Assembly: GCF_002607855.1 (NCBI RefSeq)
Contig: NZ_AWQQ01000154.1
Coordinates: 1-12,113, forward strand
Direction: 5' to 3'
DNA from: Desulforamulus profundi
GTDB taxonomy: Bacteria > Bacillota_B > Desulfotomaculia > Desulfotomaculales > Desulfotomaculaceae
Length of the DNA: 12,113 nt
The notes beneath the pieces are model-generated. The model was not told where the DNA came from, searched no databases, and saw only the letters and a list, made by a program, of their open reading frames with translations. The number at the start of each line of letters is the position of its first letter. Within the stretch, counting starts at the first letter, position 1. This document shows positions 7,869 to 12,113 of this stretch, in pieces. Both the position numbers and the translations under genes were made by a program.

Positions 7869-9497
7869 ATGCAGAATCCAATTGCTTTGATAATAGTTGC
7901 TATCAGTTTATTTCTTACTTTATTTGTGGCCTGGTATAGCAGAAGGTGGACAAGAACCACCGATGAGTTTTTTGTGGCAGGTGGTAAAATTTCCTGGGTA
8001 TCCAACGGTCTGGCCTTGATTGGGGATTATTTAAGTGCAGCAAGTTTTCTGGGGGTGGCCGGAGCAGTTGCTATTTTTGGCATCGACAGGTTTTGGGATG
8101 CCCTTGGTTTCTTTGCCGGTTATATGACTGTTTTGTTTATTATCGCCTCGGCTTTAAGAAATACCGGCAAGTTTACTGTTGCCGACGTGTTAATGGCCAG
8201 GTTTGATTGGAAATATATCCGGATAGCTTCGGCTGTAACAACCCTCGTGATCTGTACCTTCTATCTTGTTCCTCAGATCATTGGTGCCGGAGGTTTGTTT
8301 CACCTTCTTTTAGGATGGGACTACATGTTTACCATGGTGCTGGTTGGTTCTATGATGGCTATCTATGTTATACTCGGGGGAATGCGTGGTACAACATATA
8401 ATCAAATTATCCAGGGGGTTGTGCTCTGGTCGGTAATGCTATTTATTTTTATATTAGTAACTGTAAAGTATTTTGATGGCAATCCCATGAAAATAATACA
8501 TTCAGCCCATTCTACCATACCGCCGCAGATATCTCAAACGGTGGCTGCGGAATTGCTTACCGGAGACTCCGGCGGTAACAGCACAGAGGTAATAATGTCC
8601 GTTAATAACCTGCTGGTGGGCAAGGAGTCCGCTTTAACACCGGGTGTGTTCTCTAAGAGTTTACCAGATCAGATTAGCTTTGTACTGGCTCTATTGCTTG
8701 GGGTGGCCGGATTACCCCATATTTTAACTCGGCTGTATACTGTTCCTGACGCCACCGAAGCTAAAAAAAGTCTTGCACTTACCCTGGCGGGACTGTCCAT
8801 CTTTTATATTGCCACTTGTTTTGTTGGTTTAGCAGCAATGATTGTGCTTTATCCTGACTTGCTGGCCTTACTTGTGCAGGGAAAAAGCGGGGTAGCCACC
8901 AATATGGTAGTGCCCCTGTTAAGTCAGATGATCGGCGGAGAGTTTTTAATGGGTCTGGCCGCAGCAGGCGCCATTGCGGCGATGCTCAGTACCGCAGCTG
9001 GATTAATGATTTCGGCCACCACTTGCCTGGCCCACGATATATATGCAAAGTTATTGCGCCCCGGCGCCAGCCAGGCTGAACAGTTAAGATTTGCTAAAGC
9101 CGGTGCAGCAGTATTGTCCATTATTGCTATAACCCTGGCGATAGTATTAAAGGATCAAGGAATTTCTTTCCTGGTTGCCATCTCCTTTGGTATTGGTGCC
9201 AGCACCTTTGCTCCGGCCCTGATATTAGCCATTTGGTGGAAAAAACTTACCAAAGAAGGTGTAGTTGCCGGCATGTGTACCGGGCTTGCGGTGTCCATCT
9301 TGTTTACTGTTGCCATGTTTATGAAGAGTAAAAATATTTTTGGCCTCCCCGTTTTAGTAAATCCGGCTGTCTATAGTGTTACCGCAGCTTTTGTGGTAAC
9401 AGTTGTTGTTAGCAAATTAACTACTGACTATGGCAAAGTTGACAAATTTATGTCCCTGGCCCATAACCCGTCTGTTCAATCCGAAAGGTCTTCATAA
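7869..9497 (+). CDS. Sodium/solute symporter, ActP-like (cation/acetate symporter family)
   Basis: This 542-residue, multi-pass membrane protein belongs to the SSS family and takes up a small solute with Na+ or another cation. The stretch TTDEFFVAGGKISWVSNGLALIGDY starting at residue 30 (only part quoted here matters: VAGGK and NGLAL-GDY-SAASFLG) is typical of acetate permease ActP. GLPHILTRLYTVPD at 281-294 is the second conserved SSS motif, and GAIAAMLSTAAGLM at 367-380 carries the Ser-Thr pair of the cation site region. A longer hydrophilic loop lies at about 203-265. Thirteen or so hydrophobic helices can be traced, and the length is normal. Start ATG 7869 follows GGGAGGT (7852-7858) within the preceding gene. 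Its partner upstream is the Usp-DUF485 fusion, matching the yjcH-actP arrangement of enterobacteria. Acetate is the likeliest substrate, but propionate, pyruvate or another carboxylate cannot be excluded. Confidence 0.92.
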   Translation: MQNPIALIIVAISLFLTLFVAWYSRRWTRTTDEFFVAGGKISWVSNGLALIGDYLSAASFLGVAGAVAIFGIDRFWDALGFFAGYMTVLFIIASALRNTGKFTVADVLMARFDWKYIRIASAVTTLVICTFYLVPQIIGAGGLFHLLLGWDYMFTMVLVGSMMAIYVILGGMRGTTYNQIIQGVVLWSVMLFIFILVTVKYFDGNPMKIIHSAHSTIPPQISQTVAAELLTGDSGGNSTEVIMSVNNLLVGKESALTPGVFSKSLPDQISFVLALLLGVAGLPHILTRLYTVPDATEAKKSLALTLAGLSIFYIATCFVGLAAMIVLYPDLLALLVQGKSGVATNMVVPLLSQMIGGEFLMGLAAAGAIAAMLSTAAGLMISATTCLAHDIYAKLLRPGASQAEQLRFAKAGAAVLSIIAITLAIVLKDQGISFLVAISFGIGASTFAPALILAIWWKKLTKEGVVAGMCTGLAVSILFTVAMFMKSKNIFGLPVLVNPAVYSVTAAFVVTVVVSKLTTDYGKVDKFMSLAHNPSVQSERSS

Positions 9498-9505
9498 GAA
9501 CAAAT

Positions 9506-9521
9506 TCGCCCTATCGGGCGA
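9506..9521. terminator. Short hairpin after the symporter gene
   Basis: TCGCCC (9506-9511) pairs with GGGCGA (9516-9521) around TATC, just 9 bases after the symporter stop. The plus strand continues ACTAAAAAATT rather than with Ts, so as a plus-strand intrinsic terminator it is incomplete. It may work together with the larger hairpin at 9533-9566 or protect the 3' end of the message. Confidence 0.4.
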
Positions 9522-9532
9522 CTAAAAAATTA

Positions 9533-9566
9533 AAACCGAGGATAGTGCTTCATCTATCCTCGGTTT
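9533..9566 (-). terminator. Strong hairpin terminator, T-tract on the minus strand
   Basis: AAACCGAGGATAG (9533-9545) pairs with CTATCCTCGGTTT (9554-9566), a perfect 13-bp stem with an 8-base loop. On the minus strand the stem is followed by TAATTTTTTAG, a classic U-run. On the plus strand it is followed by CCCC. It is thus best placed to end the minus-strand gene at 9550, whose TGA stop lies in the loop, and may also stop the symporter transcript. Confidence 0.85.
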
Positions 9567-9870
9567 CCCCTGTATAGGCCATATCTCCCTCACATTTTGG
9601 GCAGACGGTCTCTGGCATAACCCCTGGTTCTTCCTCATCCCATGCAAACTCATCTATTATCCGCGCAGGAATCCATTCACCCCACATCTCTGACAACAAT
9701 AATTGTGATGGGATCTGTCCTCTGGACCATCTTAATTCTCCAGCTTCGATTAATCTTTTGGTTAAGATGAACTGCTCGCTTGGATAAAAAAATACCCAAT
9801 AAAAGGTCTGTTTTCGTGGGTGTTTCTCTGATAAAATATTATCAGGTAGGTGTTGACCCGGTGAAACCAT
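9550..9870 (-). CDS. Small hypothetical protein with C-terminal CxxC knuckle
   Basis: I do not recognise this protein. The frame is open upstream to 10035, but that far start is merely the antisense of the chemotaxis gene's ribosome binding site, so I place the start at ATG 9870 (106 residues); this is uncertain and its ribosome binding site (GTAGGG directly before the ATG) is poor. The part most like a real protein is the last 80 residues: KRLIEAGELRWSRGQIPSQL, then WGEWIPARIIDEFAWDEEEP, then VCPKCEGDMAYTG, a single zinc-knuckle-like CPKC. The best evidence for a gene is that its TGA sits in the loop of a strong terminator with a U-run on this strand. A plus-strand frame of 65 codons overlaps (9780-9977) and cannot be wholly excluded. 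It may also be the remnant of a longer gene. Confidence 0.45.
   Translation of the reverse strand: MVSPGQHLPDNILSEKHPRKQTFYWVFFYPSEQFILTKRLIEAGELRWSRGQIPSQLLLSEMWGEWIPARIIDEFAWDEEEPGVMPETVCPKCEGDMAYTGETEDR
9828..9845. promoter_or_regulatory. 18-base inverted repeat, possible operator
   Basis: CTGATAA (9828-9834) and TTATCAG (9839-9845) form a perfect inverted repeat around AATA. It resembles but does not match Fur-type boxes (6-4-6 instead of 7-1-7 for TGATAA/TTATCA). It lies inside the start of the proposed minus-strand gene and about 190 bases upstream of the chemotaxis receptor gene. It could be an operator, a hairpin or chance in AT-rich DNA. Confidence 0.25.
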
Positions 9871-10033
9871 CCCTACGAAGTCCAACGAAAATAGAAAAGT
9901 GTTCAGAAGGATTACGTGAATACATCCAAGGACTCCAAAACGAACGGGTTTGCCTTGAACAAGAAAACACTCCATGAAAAGCCGGCCAAGAACCTTCCCG
10001 TGAAAAAAGTACAGGATAAAAGGAGGGGGCTCC

Positions 10034-11581
10034 ATGAAAATATCGCATAAAATATGGGCCGGGTTTATATCTTTATTGATTTTGATGTCTGTTATGGTGG
10101 TCTATAATTACTATCAATTAAAACAGGTACGCGAAAATATAGATGATTTGACAGAATATAGGCTGCTCAACCTGAATGCTGCCCACTCATTTGCTTTGAA
10201 TGTGGCCCGTCAAGGGGCAGCAGTTCGTGGTTATCTGGCCACGGGAGATGAAAAGTTTATCGGTGACTATAATGAAGCCAAAAAAACAGCGGATGAGCAG
10301 CTTGCTTTTTTGGATAAGCATGCAAAAAATCGGGAAGTATTTGACCCGTTGAAACAAGCGGCGAGAGAATACGAACCGTTTCCCCCGACGATAATCCAAC
10401 TCTATAAGGAACAAGGGCAACAGACCGCTGCCTCTTATATGTCAAATGTGGCGGCTCCTGCCAATGCCAAAGTTCTTACTCAAACAAACAAATATCTTGA
10501 ATACCATAAAAAGTCCCTTGACACAGCTATGCAGAGTCTGGCTGACGCGGGGGAAAGGAAAGAGAAGCTTTCTCTGATATTGCTGGCAATTGGTATCCTT
10601 ACCGGGTCATTGCTTGCCTATTTGATAACCAAACCAATCACCAGGGCCCTCAGCCAGGTTGGTAAAGTATCCTCGCAATATGCCGACGGAGATTTCAGGG
10701 AGACTGTTGATATAAAGTCATCCGATGAATTGGGCCGGCTGGCAACGGCGCTGAACAAGATGCGGGAGAGCTTCCAAGATGTGCTGGAAAAACTAACAAA
10801 AGCTGCCGGTCAGCTAAATGATTCATCCAGACAGCTGGCTGCCCAGGCACAGCAGACCTCTGCCGGTGCCACTGAAACAGCAGCCACCGTCACCGAAGTT
10901 GCTGCCAGTGTCCAAGAAGTTGCCGACAACGCAAAACATGTAGCCGATCTGTCAGGACAAGCCGCCAGGGAAGCAGAACTTGGGGCGCAAGGAGCAGAAC
11001 AGGTAACCGGGCAAATGGAGTTAATAAAGGCAACCAGCGACGAGGCCTCCAAAGTTGTTGACTCGCTTTCAAATACTCTCATGAAGGTTAATCAAATTGT
11101 TGATCTGATAACCGCCATCGCCGAACAGACAAACTTGCTTGCCCTCAACGCAGCCATTGAAGCGGCAAGGGCCGGAGAACAGGGGCGCGGTTTTGCGGTG
11201 GTTGCCGAGGAAGTCAGAAAACTGGCTGAACAATCCGGTAATGCTGCAAAGGAAATCAACCACCTCATCGGCCAGGTCCAGGTCGAGTCAAAGAGGGCTG
11301 TCCTGGCTATGCAGAACGGCAACAAGCAAGCAAACGACGGAGCTGTTGTTGTCCGGGAGGTTGGCAATAAATTCAGCGGTATACTTGGTTCGGTTGAGGA
11401 GCTGGCCAGGCAGGTGCAAAGCGTGGCCATGGCCGCTGAACAAATCTCTGAAGGTGTGCAAAATGTAGCCGCAACCGCCGAGGAACAAACCGCGGCCATT
11501 GAAGAAGTTACGGCGGCCACTGAACAACTTTCAAAGATGGCCGATGACTTAAACGGGTTGGTTCATAAGTTTAAATTTTAA
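10034..11581 (+). CDS. Methyl-accepting chemotaxis protein
   Basis: The 515-residue product is a transmembrane chemoreceptor that senses a ligand outside the cell and controls the CheA kinase through CheW. The order is: helix 1 at 8-25; an extracytoplasmic helical sensor at about 28-178, of four-helix-bundle or CHASE3 type (the stretch [17 protein letters not shown] is typical); helix 2 at 179-198; HAMP domain at 199-252 ([11 protein letters not shown], ending [13 protein letters not shown]); then a long Ala/Glu/Gln-rich coiled coil. The conserved signalling tip is at 364-401, with [19 protein letters not shown] and [18 protein letters not shown]. Likely methylation regions flank it, for example near 273-295 and 480-497 ([18 protein letters not shown]). 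There is no C-terminal CheR-binding pentapeptide; it ends HKFKF. ATG 10034 follows AGGAGGGGG at 7 bases. It is a single gene with no chemotaxis partners next to it, and its ligand is unknown. Confidence 0.95.
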   Translation: MKISHKIWAGFISLLILMSVMVVYNYYQLKQVRENIDDLTEYRLLNLNAAHSFALNVARQGAAVRGYLATGDEKFIGDYNEAKKTADEQLAFLDKHAKNREVFDPLKQAAREYEPFPPTIIQLYKEQGQQTAASYMSNVAAPANAKVLTQTNKYLEYHKKSLDTAMQSLADAGERKEKLSLILLAIGILTGSLLAYLITKPITRALSQVGKVSSQYADGDFRETVDIKSSDELGRLATALNKMRESFQDVLEKLTKAAGQLNDSSRQLAAQAQQTSAGATETAATVTEVAASVQEVADNAKHVADLSGQAAREAELGAQGAEQVTGQMELIKATSDEASKVVDSLSNTLMKVNQIVDLITAIAEQTNLLALNAAIEAARAGEQGRGFAVVAEEVRKLAEQSGNAAKEINHLIGQVQVESKRAVLAMQNGNKQANDGAVVVREVGNKFSGILGSVEELARQVQSVAMAAEQISEGVQNVAATAEEQTAAIEEVTAATEQLSKMADDLNGLVHKFKF

Positions 11582-11602
11582 AAATGAGAGAAAAAATAAC
11601 AA

Positions 11603-11641
11603 TATCACAGAACAGTTATAAGGTGACATTATCACAGAACA
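11603..11641. repeat. 12-bp direct repeat, period 27
   Basis: TATCACAGAACA occurs at 11603-11614 and again at 11630-11641. Between them GTGA-CATTA-TCAC (11623-11635) is a small inverted repeat overlapping the second copy. The block lies between the chemotaxis gene and the rRNA promoter. Repeated short terminal boxes of this kind are seen at ends of IS21-family elements, so it may be a solo end left by an excised or decayed element; no transposase is present. Binding sites for a regulator are the alternative. Confidence 0.5.
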
Positions 11642-11664
11642 ACAACACTTTTTGAAAAAAGGTC

Positions 11665-11693
11665 TTGCATAATTCTTTAACAAGTGTTAACAT
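11665..11693 (+). promoter_or_regulatory. Candidate rRNA promoter P1
   Basis: TTGCAT (11665-11670) and TAACAT (11688-11693) are 17 bases apart, with four or more matches each to sigma-A hexamers. The spacer contains the palindrome TTAACA-AG-TGTTAA (11677-11690), which runs into the -10 element. The stretch upstream is A/T-rich, as in UP elements of rRNA promoters. Confidence 0.45.
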
Positions 11694-11741
11694 AATAAAT
11701 GTCGCCGATGAGGCGGTGTAAAAATCACCAAAAACTTTCAC

Positions 11742-11771
11742 TTGAAATGTAAGTGAGGGTTATGGTAAACT
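11742..11771 (+). promoter_or_regulatory. Candidate rRNA promoter P2
   Basis: TTGAAA (11742-11747) and TAAACT (11766-11771) are 18 bases apart. Tandem promoters are common before Firmicutes rRNA operons. The -35 lies inside a small inverted repeat (TCACTT 11738-11743, AAGTGA 11751-11756). The distance to the 16S start, about 220 bases, fits a leader of ordinary length. Confidence 0.45.
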
Positions 11772-11803
11772 AAAATTCCGGTCGTGAGGCCGGGCTAAAA
11801 AAT

Positions 11804-11817
11804 GGTCTTTGAAAACT
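11804..11817 (+). promoter_or_regulatory. boxA-like antitermination site in the rRNA leader
   Basis: GGTCTTTGAAAACT closely resembles the Bacillus-type boxA (TGCTCTTTGAAAACT) that loads Nus factors on nascent rRNA and prevents premature termination. It precedes a run of short leader hairpins and the 16S gene. Confidence 0.7.
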
Positions 11818-11820
11818 AAA

Positions 11821-11994
11821 CAGCAGATGATGGATGCAAAACGGTCAAGTCAAAAATCAGCGCAAGCTGAAACTGTGACGACCACACTTGAATCCTCGTC
11901 AAGCGTTAAATAACGCTAGCGAGTAATTCCTGAACAAGTAATAAAGAGCTAAATCAACTCTTCACCCTAACGGGTACGCGAAAATATTATATAA
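11821..11994 (+). other. Structured rRNA leader
   Basis: This leader has a chain of small hairpins: TCAGC-GCAA-GCTGA (11857-11870, a GNRA tetraloop), GACGA/TCGTC (11877-11900), AGCGTT/AACGCT (11902-11917) and ACCC-TAAC-GGGT (11964-11975). It then becomes AT-rich up to the 16S start. Such leaders guide RNase III processing and 16S folding. No open reading frame is seen. Confidence 0.6.
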
Positions 11995-12113
11995 TTTATG
12001 GAGAGTTTGATCCTGGCTCAGGACGAACGCTGGCGGCGTGCTTAACACATGCAAGTCGAACGGTTCAGTCGTCGGTCTTCAGACGTCGGACGTCGGGATA
12101 GTAAGGAATTCGC
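11995..12113 (+). rRNA. rrs: 16S ribosomal RNA, 5' end (partial)
   Basis: TTTATGGAGAGTTTGATCCT begins the gene, followed by the near-universal GGCTCAGGACGAACGCTGGC and AACACATGCAAGTCGAACGG. The first mature base is placed by analogy with Bacillus (TTTATCGGAGAG). The gene continues past the window, so only about the first 119 bases are present. The V1 variable loop starts near 12060 and contains tandem ACGTCGG units (12084-12097 region), an unusual sequence for this helix and possibly the start of a V1 extension like those known in Desulfotomaculum-type bacteria. Confidence 0.97.

Noticed and set aside
9871..10035. N-terminal extension of the minus-strand CxxC frame up to 10035
   Set aside because: Its ATG is the antisense of the chemotaxis gene's start and its proline-rich opening is the antisense of that gene's ribosome binding site. 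No initiation signal is seen on the minus strand.
10810..11527. Long minus-strand frames opposite the chemotaxis gene
   Set aside because: They are shadows produced by the Ala/Glu/Gln-rich coding sequence on the plus strand, with no start signals of their own.
11985..11995. TATAAT immediately before 16S as a promoter
   Set aside because: It abuts the mature 5' end, so transcription from it would start inside 16S. It is part of the AT-rich processing region.

Overview
The window looks like chromosomal DNA of a spore-forming type Firmicute of the Desulfotomaculum/Peptococcaceae kind. This is inferred from the purine-rich ribosome binding sites, the boxA-like leader, the 16S 5' end, and the mix of a low-molecular-weight penicillin-binding protein, an ActP-like symporter and a methyl-accepting chemotaxis protein. 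The genus cannot be fixed from 119 bases of 16S.

Layout: (1) Positions 1-37 may be the last codons of an upstream gene, possibly another RND pump. (2) Positions 325-4651 form an efflux operon: an intact membrane-fusion adaptor, then an RND (AcrB/HAE1-type) pump gene broken by at least six small deletions, then an unlisted 29-residue single-span membrane peptide, then a hairpin terminator. (3) About 4791-5999 is a D-alanyl-D-alanine carboxypeptidase with a signal peptide. It faces a minus-strand, cysteine-rich, probably zinc-binding protein (6039-6485) across a shared bidirectional terminator. (4) Positions 6486-7137 are mostly non-coding, with a GC-richer hairpin-bearing island and a plausible promoter at the end. 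(5) Positions 7138-9497 are a two-gene operon: a universal-stress-protein domain fused to a small DUF485-like two-helix membrane domain, then a sodium/solute symporter related to acetate permease ActP. (6) A strong hairpin at 9533-9566 is oriented as a terminator for a small minus-strand CxxC protein. (7) Positions 10034-11581 encode a transmembrane chemotaxis receptor. (8) Positions 11582-11994 are the promoter and structured leader of an rRNA operon, and 16S rRNA starts near 11995 and runs off the window.

Working together: adaptor, pump and small peptide are probably one envelope efflux unit, now apparently disabled or mis-sequenced in the pump. The Usp-DUF485 fusion and the symporter are probably one uptake module for acetate or a similar short carboxylate, with the usual small DUF485 partner carrying a nucleotide-binding-type domain. 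The most unusual items are the clustered deletions in the pump gene, the Usp-DUF485 fusion and the AcrZ-sized peptide next to the pump. I saw no CRISPR array, complete insertion sequence, phage gene or tRNA.
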